DNA of 64,000 nt. Origin: Numida meleagris. Lineage: Eukaryota > Chordata > Aves > Galliformes > Numididae. The number at the start of each line of letters is the position of its first letter. The stretch's first letter is position 1. The notes below the pieces were generated by a model. The model ran no database searches. It saw nothing but the letters and a program-made list of their open reading frames with translations, and was not told where the DNA came from. Below, one piece after another: positions 25,503 to 38,339 of the stretch. The stretch lies in the NCBI RefSeq assembly GCF_002078875.1, contig NC_034409.1:105629250-105693249 (forward strand), read 5' to 3'. The position numbers were made by a program, and so were the translations under genes.

Positions 25503-27309
25503 AACACTTTTACGTCTGTAAATCCACCCTGATTCCCAGCCTGTTAGACCACAACACAAAGCTAAGTATCTGTCCCTCCCACAGTAATCTAAAGGGATAA
25601 CTGAATGTGGTTCTATTCTTCAAAGATGAAAAGCCATGATATATCTGAAGCCACAACAGCAAAGCACTTCTCATCTCTATAGGGAAAGGCCAAGATACTG
25701 ATCTCAGTCACAGTGGCAGAAACTAGGCATGACTCCACAGGAGTCATTGGCAGAACAACGCACAATATTTGGGCTGAGGTCATAAATAACTTGAGTGAAA
25801 GCCTGGCCCCAGTCAAGCCACTGGCCAAATAATTTGGATTTCATTTTGGCCAGTTTCACTCCAGGCTTCCAAAATCCTCATTCATTTTATTCATGTGCCC
25901 AAAAGCAATTACCTTGAAGATACAGTTAACCGTGGAGGTTTTCTGGCATTGTTTACTTTTCTTTTGTTCCAGGTTTCTCTTTTTCTTACCAGAATTTCAA
26001 ATGTACAGCCTAGTCGTGGTTTTATTTCTGTGTACAGTGAGGCAGAATTTCCATTTCAGTTATTTTAGTTACATGTATATGTCACTGTGGAATGCAAGAG
26101 ATGGATATGACTCTTTAATATATCCAGAACATGCTATTTGTTGGAGAAGTAAACCTTAAGCACTAGTGAAACATACATTTTATTTGATCATTCATACAAA
26201 TAAGGAAAGGATGCAAGCTACAAGCACTAAGATGGGGGAAGGCTTCTTGCTCTTAACTTCACAGAATGACAATGTACATTGAACCATCTCAATTTACAGT
26301 ATTGTAAAATGCAGGGCCATCTTTAGTATTACTGAAGAGAAAATTTATATGTTTGTATTTTTAATAGTTCAATTTAAAATCATTCATCCTAAACTTTTAC
26401 ACAAACTGATCTGTTGTAATGTGGCTTAAATGTTTAAATAGTAACAGGTGGAATATTACCTTTATATCAAGCAAGAAAGGCTTAGATCTTCTCAGTGAAT
26501 TACATATTAACAGATAGGAAGTTCCTATTGAAAGCATTTCCTGTATTGGTAGTCCCTGATTTTGGCAACTTATCTTGGCAGGAAATGAATGCAGGAAGTA
26601 TCTGTCTACAGACTCTTTATCATCAAGGTAATTGCTGTGGCAGCATTTTACTGTTTATCAAGGTAATAAACATATAGTCTAAAAAAAGATGTTTTTCAGC
26701 TCTAAAGAATGAGGCTTAAAAAAATCTTATGGGCTAGCATTGAAGTTATGCTAAATCTTCCATCTAGAATTTATATGCTGCCACTTGTTTCTCACTGCAC
26801 AGATGTAATTAGGGATTTGTCACACAAAACATTTATCTTTCCAAGTGTAAGTACAGCCCTTAGCAGCTAAGGAAGAAGAGTGCAAGTCCAAATGTCTGCA
26901 GCTTTTCCCAGTCATAGCACTATTTCATGGTATGTCTCTCTTTGACCTCTCTTAAGCCAGGTAGTTCATTTTAAATAGTTTGGCCACTTGCTGTAAATAG
27001 TCACTCACTACCTCTTCCTTCAGGTATTTGCATATACCTAGTCCTTGTAATTCGTTGTTGTATTTCCTTCTCATCTATCAAGCATTGCATAACCAGGCCA
27101 CGTGTGTTTCACTCATCAAGTTGGATCTTTTCCTAATGTAAAGGAGTTAACACCAGCCTAGTGACACCACTTCCTACCCCTGAGTTGCAATGTACACCCC
27201 AAATAAACATAGGCTGTAAGTGAAGGGAGACATTGTATCCTGTGCCTTCCTTTCATTCATTCACTTCCAAAATCTGCTTGAAAGACCATTTGTCTGGTTC
27301 ATTGTACAA

Positions 27310-27532
27310 AGAATCACAGAATCTTTAAGGTTGGAAGAGATCTCTAAGAACTAGTGCAACCACCAGCCCACCCCCACCATTCCCACTGACCACGTCCCTC
27401 AGTGCCACATCCACATGGTTCTTTGAACACCTCCAGAGACGGTGACTCCACCACCTCCCTGGGCAGTCTGTTGGATGATTACTTGATGTCTCCTTCAGCC
27501 TAGCCATTGAAAAAGTGCTATTCTTCATCATT
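27310..27532 (-). mobile_element. CR1 LINE 3' end, diverged
   Basis: Starts AGAATCACAGAATC, then GGTTGGAAGAGATCTCTAAG and CACCACCTCCCTGGGCAG. It is similar to the 3990-4255 copy in type, with the last 60 bp more diverged. Confidence 0.92.
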
Positions 27533-29065
27533 CAATTATTTCAATGTCAATGATATTTATAATGTTATTTCCATTAAATTAATTTTACTTTGAAGCAAAT
27601 TATATTTATAAAAGATAGTTACCAATGGTAGTAATCACTGGTCTGAATATTGTATTTAAAAAAAACCCACAAATATTACCAATATTTACTGGTTATTTAT
27701 CAGTATCTTCCAGCTGTTCACCAATTTCTAATGCTTCTAATGGGGTGACGGTGCAGTAAAAATCAGCAACTGTGTACGTAAGGATGCATGGCAGGGAGAG
27801 AGAGAGCTTCCTTGTGATGCAGGTTTGCAACCTAACTCCTGATAGGGATTCAGATTTGAAGCAGATTTCCTGAAACAGCTTCCCCTTCTGTCTACTGTGA
27901 TGACTTGTTTACACAGTCCCTCTTTTAAGGGGCAGGTGGTATTAGGAGAATCAAGAACAACCTGATAACCACTATCCAACCTCAGGCAGGCTTGGCTGCA
28001 ACATTCAAAATAACCCCTGCAACCATAAAGGCACATACATCCTTTAAGGAAAGGATTGATTCCTTTTTCATATAAGCACTTTAGAGCTTCTGTATTTTTG
28101 TCTGTGTTTTGAACACAGGCAATATTTCTTCCATAATACACAAATATATATTAAGGACAGCATGATGACAAGCAGAACACATGTTCATTTTGTCAGACTC
28201 CTGACTTTTCACTACTAGCAATGTGAAAAAAAATGCTGGTATTTCTCTACTGTATAATTATCTAACAAAGGAAATTATTTTTTATTAGTTAATGGTAAAC
28301 TTGATAGAAGTCATGTTGAAGTCAATGCAAAGATTTTTCTGACTTGACAAGGTTTGGCACTGCATATGATATACCCTACTACATCACATTAACTTTCTTT
28401 AAATTAGTAACACAAGTAATACACATTCAATTTTTCTTTTGCTTTTCTCTACTTTGTTGATTTTCAAAATAATTCTGCAGGCTTGATGTAGAAAATTACA
28501 TTAAGAAACCTATTTCCTTGAGAGGAAACAACATTATATACTTTTTACTGGATTACAAGCTGTCACTTGGAAAATAAATATCTTCTTTTGGCAGTGACAC
28601 TTGTTAAAAATACTTCTCTATTTATCTTTCAGCAAGTCATTCTCCAAGAGCACTTGATTCTTTAAAGGTTATTTTTGAAAGGCCTTTTGTAACTCATGGA
28701 TCTTGCTGAAAAACATTTTGTTAAGAGATAATATGGTTATTGTTAAGAAAAAACAAACAAACAAACCAACTCAGACAGTCAAACATACACATTTTCCAGC
28801 TGTTGTTCCTTGCCTGGGGACTTACTTCTGGAAAGCAAGATCCTTATACTGGAGTTAGTTTTGGCATATGTAGCCACAAACCAGCTTGAGTTAAATGGCT
28901 GATGATTAAAAGTAAAAGAAAATAAAACAAAAGTCCTCAAAATATCTTCTCTTGTTCTTTTGTGACTATTTCTTACTTGAAATTTTATATTTGAGTCAGA
29001 AATACTGTTTTACCTGGAAGTTATTGATATAGGTCTGACTCTACTGTCTTTATTGCAATGAAATA

Positions 29066-29129
29066 CGGACAGTTGGACTAGATGATCTTGGTGGTCTTTT
29101 CCACTCTTAATGATTCTATGATTCTATGA
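29066..29129 (+). mobile_element. CR1 LINE, very short 3' tail
   Basis: GTTGGACTAGATGATCTTGG, then TGATTCTATGATTCTATG. Only the final ~64 bp of a CR1 remain. Confidence 0.88.
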
Positions 29130-32100
29130 ACATCTTGAAATTAGTGGAAACTTTGAAGAAAGCAAGATCAGGCTAAATGATTTAAGACACTCCTGCTCTT
29201 ATTTCTGATTCACCAGAGCTCTTAGGTGTGTGCTTGGCTTTAAGAAGGTTGTGTTATCATACCAAAACCAATTTTCAGGCTTAAAGTGAATCATTTGCTA
29301 ACTGAGTAATGAACAACAGAATAATCTTCAATCAATTAATTTTTGCAAGGAGCAGAAGTACAAATTGATGTATTAGTTCCATTGGCCTCACTGCAGATGC
29401 AGTCCTCCAAACAAAGACTTGAATATTTCCATATGTCAAGAACAGATTTTTTTAACTGACTTTAGTTTTCCTTGGATTTAGAAATATATGAGAGAGTACT
29501 TAAATTTTCTAAAATAAAGTGAGAGAAAAATACTACTGAGAGAAGCACAGACTAACTTACAATTTTTTGTAATATTTCTCACAAAATATCTTGCCACTAT
29601 ACTTATATATATATACTGCTTTAATCATTCATACATCCATACAACAACATAAATTGTACAAAGTACATCCATATATTTTCAGGTCTTTGAAGCCACAATG
29701 ATTCTCCTGCCCCTTATCAAATATACAGATTTTTTTCTCCCAGAAATCATACCTTCCATGCAAATACTACATTAGAAATCACTAAAGGAAAGGGAGTATG
29801 CACATACTTAGAATTAAATTAGAGTAAAAGAAATACCCACAAGTGTAACCAATAAGTCATTGTAAAGTCATGATAAATTGCTGAACAGTTTTTACAAGAA
29901 CTAGTGCAAATACACTGGCAAGCAAAGAAATATAACAAGGTCTGGTACATGGCAAGGAATTATGATTCCAGTTGTATTTTTCTGTGTCATGTTCTTTCCT
30001 TCACTATATGATAACAGGAAACAAAATATTTAAAAAAAAAACATTTTAAAACCCCCACAAAATGACCTTCAGGATAGGTATTTTTACTTCTGCACCATTC
30101 TAGGAAAAAAAAAAAAACAAAATAGATGCCTTATTCAGAAGTCCTTGATATTTTTTAACACGGTATTTACTATAACAAGTGAGATGCTTATAATTAGCAA
30201 TGTTGTGTTGACTCCACAGCCTTCAGCTTCAGGGCTATGCATGACTGTGCTGCTGCACGAATCTGCCAGGTGCTGCCTGTGCCAGAAGAGTACATGTCAC
30301 CTCAGCACCAAAATCCTCACTGCTGGGAGGCTACCCCCACTTGAAAAAGCATTTTAGTCTTTGAATGCCAAAAAAAGTGTCACAGTGATTAACCTTAATG
30401 CAGCAGATAGACGGAAGTGAATGCATTAGAAATCCCAGCCTCCAGGAGCGACGAGTAGCAGGAAAGCCCAGGGGATGAGGAGAGGTGCATCTCCTGGGAA
30501 AGCCATGGTGTTACCCCCCAACTTATGAAACGTTTGGCTTCTCCAGCTAGCCCCTCTTAAGCCAGTCCGATTTCTCATGAGTCCTGTGGGTCTGGCTGCA
30601 GGCTTGTGATAGAAGGATGAATCAAACTGCTCTACTGGCAGTTCACCTTTGCATGTGTGCATGTCTAGAGCAATTTCTACCTGGTTATGAACAACCGCAG
30701 CCCAGTTTTCTTTTCATATCGAATGGCTCCACAGCTTCCCTAAAGAGGAGAGCAAGCTCCTGCGCAGAGCTCCCTCAGAAGGCTTTCTACCTCCCTTGGC
30801 TGCAGCCTGGTGCTGCTGACATGGTAGGCAGCATGGGCCATTATTTTGAAATGGCAAAAAACATCAGTAAAATCGTATTACACAACTGCTCAGCACAGGC
30901 ACAAGCACTCTTTTAGCCTTCGGATGGAATTTCTTTATTTCAGAAACTTCTCAGTTAAATGACTTCTTTATGTACTCAGCATAGAAGAGGAATTGAATCT
31001 CTTTGGACTGGCTTAGCCTCATGTCAGAGTACATTTCCTGCACCTAGAGTACAAAGCACCTGTCATTTCTGTCCAGTAATTTTACATTTTGTACTCATAA
31101 ATAAAATCCTTGCTTCAGAATATAAGCCCTTCCCTACCTCTTAGGTGCTAAAATCCACAGTGTTCTGGGGTGCAGATTTCCCTCTGCAGGGCTCGTGCTC
31201 CCAGATGAGGAGAGAAAAATGTACATTTTCCCACTCAAGAGGCTTTGCTGCCTGCATTGCATTAACAGGCTGCATAACACACAGCTGCACATGACATCTT
31301 CTCATCACTCTAAGCATCAGGTGGAGGTGAAATAGTAAGGATGAGATATTCTTCATGATTACTTGCCCTTTTATAATGTAACCATAGAAAAAATGACCAA
31401 AAATAAATAATAAAAGCTCTTCAAAGCATATATTATATGTAATCTCATCGTACCATCAGTTTTGAAGAAAAATTTCCCATCAGCATCGATTGCGCTCTCT
31501 GTTTAATAAACACCAAAAACCACAGTACTATCTCAGCACATACCCCTTTCTCTCAGCACTGCAAAACTTGCCTCCTGAGCCTCAAGATTTTCAAAGATAG
31601 CCTGATCCTCTCATGTCCCATGCGCTCTGAAAAGTGCAGCAAAACCAAAGGGAATTCAGCCAGTTCAGAAGCTACATAGCATGTAACAGATACTGGTCAG
31701 CAATGCAAAGCGGATTCAGATCTTTGTTTCAGCAGATAGCCTCCCAAAAGCATCAGAGACTGGAAAAAGAGAAGGCTTTTGTACTTCTTAACCACACTGT
31801 CATCAGGTAAGACTTTCATATTTTGAAAACTATAACAAAAAGCATTCAGTGATCTTTAAATATCAACGACTAGTCAGAAATCACTGAGAAATCTAACTGC
31901 AGCTCTGCTTAGCTTGCGACTAGCACCACCACTATTCTGTATCTCTCACCAAATCTCTGGCATTATTAGAAAAGTACAAAAATAGACAATACCATGAAGA
32001 AAACAAATACCTTGATCCCGAATTTGATAATGCAACACTGCCAAGCCCTCACTATACCTCACAAGCTCTTTTGCTCTTTATACAAAATTAGTTTCACTAT

Positions 32101-32957
32101 CATAAAGAATTTAGTTACAGTTATAATTTTGCAATTAATCACAGTTACTAGATGCGATAGATACAACTGACATCTATTATAACACAGAGAGAAGCAAAAA
32201 CTCAATAGATAGATGGATAGACTGAATCCACTTTCTAAGTGATACAAACTGAACAACTCAGCAAAGCCTTTCTTAAAAATCAAAATAAAGCAACACAACA
32301 AAACAAAAAAACCAAACACATAAAACATGCACCGAGAAAAATTTATAAGCCAGCATGAGAATTTTATTATCTGAAAATTTAAAAGAAAAAGAACACACCC
32401 ACGAGATCTTGCCATCACCATTAAAATAACCTTACGAAAAGTCCTGAGTACCAGGCTAGAGTTTCTAGAAAAGCACATCTGCAGGACACAGAAAGAAGAG
32501 CTGGTGCTTCTGGTTCCCATTTGCTAGTATTTGTGTCCCCTTCAACAAGAGAAACGTTTCAAAGTATCCAAAAGGCTAGCGCTCTTAGGAGCCCTTCTTT
32601 TCCTTTCAGCACACACCCTCTCCCCATCTGTAAGTCTGCAAACACATCCAAGTTGTCAGAATGGTACCTACAAGAAATTTCAGAAGCTCTCATAAAAGGG
32701 CTTCGCATATGCAATCCACAGCACTGAACAGTGAATTTAAAAAACCCAATTTTTTTTTCCGAGTTTGAAGTTTTTAAGCCTTGCGGATGGTTGGAGTAGG
32801 AAAAAGGAAATTTACTAGGCAGTACAAAGGAAATCTTGTTGTCCTCTATTGTGGCAGTGGGGGTGTTGCCCAATTCTAACTTATCTAGGTTGATAAAGGA
32901 AACCAAAGAGCACGCTACTGAAAAAAAAATCCAATGAAAAAGGTACCCCTTTCTTAC

Positions 32958-32975
32958 CTTAATAGTGCTTGCCAT
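32958..32975 (-). CDS. ERG: ERG alternative first coding exon (MASTIK start)
   Basis: The minus strand reads ATG GCA AGC ACT ATT AAG followed at once by the donor GTAAGAAA. It encodes MASTIK, the N-terminus of the shorter ERG isoform, and joins in phase 0 to GAA GCA TTA of the 218-nt exon 29.6 kb downstream. FLI1 begins MDGTIK before the same EALSVV junction, so this looks like the ancestral first exon of the ERG/FLI1 pair. The ATG has a strong context (A at -3, G at +4), and an in-frame TAG lies 12 codons upstream (33009-33011), which fixes the start. Only the 18 coding bases are given here; the 5' UTR extends towards higher coordinates to an unknown start site within about 250 bp. The exon is too short to find by frame length alone, and the call rests on the splice site and the match of the join. 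Confidence 0.94.
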
Positions 32976-33200
32976 AATGTGATCAAGATTATTGATCGCT
33001 AATAATTGCTAATAATAATTATTGCTTCGCTCTGACCAGAAAGAAGTTTTGATGAGGTTGTTTAGAGCGGATGAGATTGTGCTAACTCTGGGAAATGAAG
33101 TCAGCCAATGGCAGGAAGAGGTTTCTATTGGTCCTGGCCACTGCAGCTCGAAGAAACAGGATATTTGGGAGTGAAGAGATAAGAGTCCTAAAACAATGTT
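32976..33200 (-). promoter_or_regulatory. ERG: Putative 5' UTR and promoter of ERG MASTIK isoform
   Basis: Directly upstream of the MASTIK ATG, the minus strand has an AT-rich leader (about 32976-33020), then a denser block. Visible motifs are a plus-strand CCAAT at 33104-33108, a minus-strand CCAAT (ATTGG at 33127-33131), an ETS core between them (AGGAAG at 33113-33118), and a GATA motif (AGATAAG at 33178-33184). No TATA box is obvious. Paired CCAAT boxes with an ETS site fit a regulated TATA-less vertebrate promoter, and ETS plus GATA input would suit ERG in endothelial and blood cells. The start site is inferred, not seen. Confidence 0.6.
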
Positions 33201-33230
33201 GTTTTTCTTGATGATATGTGACTAAAAATC

Positions 33231-33247
33231 TTTTTTTTTTTTTTTTC
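33231..33247 (+). repeat. Poly(T) run about 0.27 kb upstream of ERG start
   Basis: This is an uninterrupted run of 17 T between the putative promoter block and the upstream candidate block. It is poly(A) in the sense direction of ERG. Confidence 0.85.
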
Positions 33248-33254
33248 TAACAAA

Positions 33255-33600
33255 AAAAGTCCAATGCCTGTGACTGCCTGGGCAGGTGTGATCTGATGTG
33301 CAGTAAGTGCGACATGTCGCTCCGAGGCAGGATGCAGATGTCAGATGAAATGGGCCACATTCGGCATTGGTTTCGTGCTGTCTGCTCACTGGGGAATTGC
33401 TGATTCAGGGCCGCAGCCTGCCTGGGTATAAGCGGGTGTATCTCCAAATATGTTAATACAGCCTAGCCAGCTTACACCGCATCTATATTTGTCCATTAAC
33501 CTCATGCTTTGGTTCTTGGGCTATTGACGCTTTCTAGCCTATCAGGTTTAGCACCTTTGTTCTTAGAGCAGAAGCAAGAGACTGGCAACAATAATTTCTT
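33255..33600. promoter_or_regulatory. Candidate conserved block upstream of ERG start
   Basis: This block lies 0.3-0.6 kb upstream of the MASTIK exon. It is mixed-complexity sequence, richer in GC and CpG than its surroundings, with CAGGTG and CAGATG E-boxes (about 33283 and 33331), CCAAT or ATTGG motifs, and no transposon similarity. It may be the distal promoter or an upstream untranslated exon. The call rests on sequence character and position only. Confidence 0.35.
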
Positions 33601-34081
33601 TTTGATACCTCTTTCTCACTGAGGAAAGGAAGTCACAGAAAAACATGCATTTCTAAAGCAAATGCCTGAATGCCTTAAACAGTCTTAAATTTTCCACACT
33701 CTTCCGTTAGTTAGTTTATAGCTTTTCCTGCTCGAAAATGAGATGGTTTCACTGGCAATTCCCTTCCTGGTTTGAGCATGATAGTAACATTTTATACTGT
33801 GTTCCATATTTATTTGTCCCTGTGTAGTGCTTGGCATACACAGGGCACCCCAAAATTCCCAGCTGCGCAAACAACACATCATCCCTGTCCAAGCCCCTTG
33901 CTTAGGAGTCTTGCCTTGCTGAGCTCTTAAAACAAAAAGAGGTTGGGAATGAGAAAGGCAAAGTGTTTTCACAGTATCAGACACCACTCAAAGACCCAGC
34001 ACTGGCACAAGCCTCTCGCTCTTGTAAGTCTCGCAACACTTAGGATGATAAAAGTTTGAGAAGAGAACTCTCTAAAAATGT

Positions 34082-34103
34082 AAAAAAAAAAAAAAAAAAA
34101 AAA
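34082..34103 (+). repeat. Poly(A) run, 22 bases
   Basis: This is an uninterrupted run of 22 A in single-copy sequence. No retrogene body is recognisable to its left. Confidence 0.9.
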
Positions 34104-34956
34104 GAAGTCAGAATGTCAGAATGTATTACTTCTTCAATAATCTTGTAATTTTTAAAGCCGGTCTGACTGTAACCGGCTTCTGATTTCTCAATACTTGCTA
34201 TAACAACATCAGAACATTGGACATGTTGTTTGAGAGCACCACAGCCTGGTGTATAAAATTCCCACAGTAGTAGCAGGCTCGTGCCCTCTGGCCAGGAACT
34301 CTACTGTGGTCAAAAAAGAGTAAGAAATAGTGGTGACCTATAATAGCATTATTAAGTAGAGCTAGGTAACCTTACCCCCTCCCAGTGCCTTCCTCTCCTG
34401 CTCCTTAGGAAAAGAAATGGAAATAAGGTTTTCTGTACCTGGCCATGACTGCTGGCATTTGGAATGAACTTTTTCCAAATGGTACACACTGACAAAGGTA
34501 GTACCATGAGCCGCAGCTCAGTCTTTCCCTCCTATGCTGACCCAAAGAATATGAAAGGCATCCATGTACTCCTCCAGAGCAGCACCTGTTGGAGGTGAAG
34601 CACTCCCAGAGATCAGCCCTCAGGCATTCACCCTGCAGGTGCTGCTTCACCTCAGGTGAACCAGGGCAGAGGAGAAACTCCTCCATCCACCATTGCTGAT
34701 GGGAATGGTACCATGGGGACCACAGACTAGGAAATCCCAGGACCCAGCTGTTCTGATTGTACTACTGAGTGGCATGGGACCGGAGCACCTAGGATCTGGC
34801 AGAGCTGTGCCTGGGAAGTCCTTATTTCAGACCTGGCAGTGTGTCACACAGCTGAGCCTCTATCCCAGCTCATCTCCAGCTGCCTCACAAGGCTTGAAGT
34901 CATGGGGACTCCTCAGCCAGCCCAAGGGGCTGAGGAAGCCCCCAGAACAGAATTAG

Positions 34957-35166
34957 AGACTCACAGAATGGCTTGGGCTAAAGCCCACCCAGCCCCAACC
35001 TGCTGCCGTGGGCAGGGCTGCCCCCCACCAGCTCAGGCTGCCCAGGGCCCCATCCAACCTGGCCTTGAGTGCCTCCAGGGATGGGGCACCACAGCTTCTC
35101 TGGGCAGCCTGTGCCAGCACCTCACCACCCTCTGGGTAAAGAATTTCCCCCTGACATCTAACTTAG
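34957..35166 (-). mobile_element. CR1 LINE 3' end
   Basis: It starts AGACTCACAGAATGGC, then GGCTGCCCAGGGCCCCATCC and TTCTCTGGGCAGCCTGTGCC, ending TGACATCTAACTTAG. It is the same subfamily type as the copies at 16052 and 39131. Confidence 0.95.
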
Positions 35167-35663
35167 CATCCTCTAGATGCAGAGAAAGTGGAGGAAGCAG
35201 ACACCCTACTTTTACTCCCCACACTGGGTCCTGAGATATCAAAGGATCAATCCCCTCTAAAAGTCTACTGTGATTTTAACATTCACTTTAAGGAGGTCTG
35301 GTTTCCTCTATTGCAAAGGTGACTCCTGGTCCATTCAGAGCAATCTAAAGTCAGCACCACTGTGAATAATTTATGTTCTTTATGAGTTATTCATATAGAA
35401 ATCCAGAATTGCACTGCTGAATGTCTTATTGAGGCCTTCATCCATTGACTTAGTCGGTAACTTCTGGTAACTTTCCTATTTTCATTATGAACAGCAAAAA
35501 AGAAAACAATTTACAGTAATTGTATTTCATGGGGATGTTGATTTCCTCCCTTTTCATCTCCAAACAATGAGTAACGCAGCCAAAAGATTAGAGCCTTTTT
35601 CTTGAAATTTCAAAGTGTCGTGCAATGTTTCAGATGGGTGACTTACACTCTAGTTAAACCCAT

Positions 35664-35716
35664 GATTTATTTATTTATTTATTTATTTGTTTGTTTATTT
35701 ATTTATTTATTTATTA
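35664..35716 (+). repeat. (TTTA)n tetranucleotide repeat
   Basis: About 13 units of TTTA, interrupted by TTTG units in the middle. Confidence 0.95.
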
Positions 35717-37287
35717 AGCATATCCTTGAAGTATCCATCCCTCCAATGGGTGGGATTTAACAAATGATTTAGCGATGATTTTTCTCCATCCTGTCTCCAT
35801 ATAGACAAACCTCCTGTTGATTTCCACAGAGCTTTTGGAAGCATACAGAAGGCAATACCAGACTCTGCTGAGCTCTGTTATTACTATTACATGAGTTTTA
35901 CAGAGCCTACAGCCCAGTAAGGATTCTGCCATTTTAAACTGGCATACATTCTGTGCCAAAGAATTCAATGAAGTTTATTTGACTTTCAAGCTAATACCCA
36001 CAGGCAGATTTCTGAGGGCTTACACTTATGTTGATCCAATTGCAAGGCAAAGCCTTGGTATTGTAAGGATAGGAAAATCAAATTGCCATCATCCAGTCGC
36101 AAAAGAAAAATAATACAAACACTTGTACTACTTTTCTCTTTTCTGCATTTTGTTAAGGCTAAATAGAAAGAAAATATGCTTTTGTTATGCTAGGCAACTG
36201 CATGTTATTGTCTGAAATAACGTTGTGTGAGTTTGAAAAAATGTGTCTTTGTCAACAAGCTGAATGAAAACACAATAATAGAAAAAAAGGATCAAAGAGT
36301 ATAAAAAGCCACATAAGCCACACAACATTGCTTCCCTCTGTAACTTTGCTCTCTAGCTTTTCGCCTAACTTGTCTGGGCTACTTTCTGATGAAATTTTCT
36401 TTTACATTCAAGCTTGCATCTAGAAACCACAGAACAGCAAAACACTACCTTATCTGCTTAACACTACGTATGTGCTTATGTTATTTGATCAAAACAGGAT
36501 TTTTACACATGCTTTAAAGTTATAGCTGTGCTTCAGTTCTTTCAAAGGTACTGACAGGCTTAAACGCTGCTTTAAGTGCCTTCTACCCTTAGGACTAAAG
36601 AGCTCCATTTTTGAAGATGAGTGTTTCTACACTGGAGACAAAAGATAGATTTGATCTGACCATGCAAAATAAATGATTCAGCTAGGTCCTAAAAAAGAAG
36701 ATGAATTTCCAGAGAAAATCTACAGCTGCTGGAATCAGCTGCTGTGCTTGTCACAGCCTTTAGCACTAGTACTAGAACTATTTCCAGTATGCGTGCACTC
36801 ACCTAAAAGACAAGAAAAATATTTATGAAGAAATCATTTCTCATGCTATTATAAACAATCTTACTATCTTCTAAAACAATCTATCCTCATATTTTTTTTA
36901 TATCCTATCTACTAGGGTTAGGACGTAGGAATGTATCACAGCATCCCCTATTAGACAGCTCTGCAATCCATCTTAGCGTCTGGGAGGTAAACCAAGAATG
37001 TGGCTCTTAGCCCTGGTTGACCAAGAGGCTAGAGGAGTCCTCTAACGTCCTCACTAGAGCCACTAGATCTACTTTCACATTTTCTGTTCAGCAGTCTGCC
37101 TGGATATCTTATTTCCTTTTCACTTTCTCAGATGCTATTAGTACTGCTAATAACATGGCTTTTGTCCCTTTAACTGTACAGAATTCTTTACATTGTAAAT
37201 ACCTCTCTTTAAATTCTGCTGGGCGATGTAAAGACTTATTGACTTCATCTGGTACACTTAGCATCTGCACATGTGGGTATTAAAAAT

Positions 37288-37785
37288 AAAGAGAGAGAGG
37301 AGAGGAGGAGGAGAGGANNNNNNNNNNNNNNNNNNNNNNNNNNNNNNNNNNNNNNNNNNNNNNNNNNNNNNNNNNNNNNNNNNNNNNNNNNNNNNNNNNN
37401 NNNNNNNNNNNNNNNNNNNNNNNNNNNNNNNNNNNNNNNNNNNNNNNNNNNNNNNNNNNNNNNNNNNNNNNNNNNNNNNNNNNNNNNNNNNNNNNNNNNN
37501 NNNNNNNNNNNNNNNNNNNNNNNNNNNNNNNNNNNNNNNNNNNNNNNNNNNNNNNNNNNNNNNNNNNNNNNNNNNNNNNNNNNNNNNNNNNNNNNNNNNN
37601 NNNNNNNNNNNNNNNNNNNNNNNNNNNNNNNNNNNNNNNNNNNNNNNNNNNNNNNNNNNNNNNNNNNNNNNNNNNNNNNNNNNNNNNNNNNNNNNNNNNN
37701 NNNNNNNNNNNNNNNNNNNNNNNNNNNNNNNNNNNNNNNAGAGGAGAGGAGAGGAGAGGAGAGGAGAGGAGAGGAGAGGAGAGAG
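37288..37785 (+). repeat. (GAGGA)n purine repeat enclosing the assembly gap
   Basis: Left of the gap the sequence is AG/GAGGA-rich (about 37288-37317). Right of it, 37740-37785 is an almost pure GAGGA pentamer. The unresolved bases between are therefore probably more of the same purine tract. Reading frames that run across the gap are artefacts. Confidence 0.85.
37318..37739. other. Assembly gap (422 N)
   Basis: This is a run of 422 undetermined bases. The real length is unknown, because both edges lie in a polymorphic-type microsatellite. Confidence 1.
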
Positions 37786-38339
37786 GAAAAGCAAGCTCTG
37801 ATCCTTTTATCAATATTAGGGTGAAATGGAGGTCTCATTTTGGGTGAACCGGGCTACAAGTCAAAAAACTTCAGTAAAAGACATTGCATTGTAGTTTTTT
37901 GATAGTAGATTTAAAGAATTTAAGGGAAATTAACACTACTTCATGGCACACGGAGATACATCTACAAAGGTCTTATTTCTCTAAAAAAGACATTATTTTG
38001 ATTAAATGTAGCTCCAAATATTCTGTTCAGCTTGGCCAGGCTCTGCTCTGTGTGTGAGGACCAAATAAGCTCTTATCAAATTTTCACCACACACTGCAGT
38101 GGGACTTCCTCCATTTAGCTCACAGCTTTCAGCTGACTGAAGAAAAGGTCAGCAAATCTGATTACAGAGGAGAAACTCTCCTCTCCCTGCATAAAGCTGC
38201 ATTATTAATATTAACACTACCTAGCCACTGGGGTAATACAGCATGCATCCCATAAAAAAAGCAACCTTTCCTTCGGCATCTCTTCTAAGCTGTTACGCCT
38301 CCTGTTGCCTTAAGTTCAGCTCTGGCATGGCGGGGGAGG

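Larger units (their letters stand above)
3331..32957 (-). other. ERG: ERG intron between MASTIK exon and 218-nt exon
   Basis: This 29.6 kb intron is bounded by a GTAAGAAA donor on the right and a TTTGCAG acceptor on the left (minus strand). Besides the repeats and candidate regulatory blocks listed separately, I see nothing coding in 4256-8549, 11533-16050, 16290-18770, 18830-22789, 25510-27308, 27535-29060 or 29135-32957. These stretches are AT-rich with scattered homopolymers. Open frames of 60-150 codons occur at the rate expected by chance and match nothing I recognise. Confidence 0.85.

Noticed and set aside
32059..32520. 153-codon minus-strand frame rich in Phe, Leu and Ile, resembling membrane segments
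   Set aside because: It is T-rich intron sequence read in frame. Hydrophobic residues follow from base composition, and no homology is seen.
34082..34103. Poly(A) tract as the tail of a processed pseudogene
   Set aside because: No coding or transcript-like text precedes it, and no target-site duplication was visible.
37245..37838. Long frames of 176-197 codons
   Set aside because: They run through the N gap; the apparent length is an artefact.
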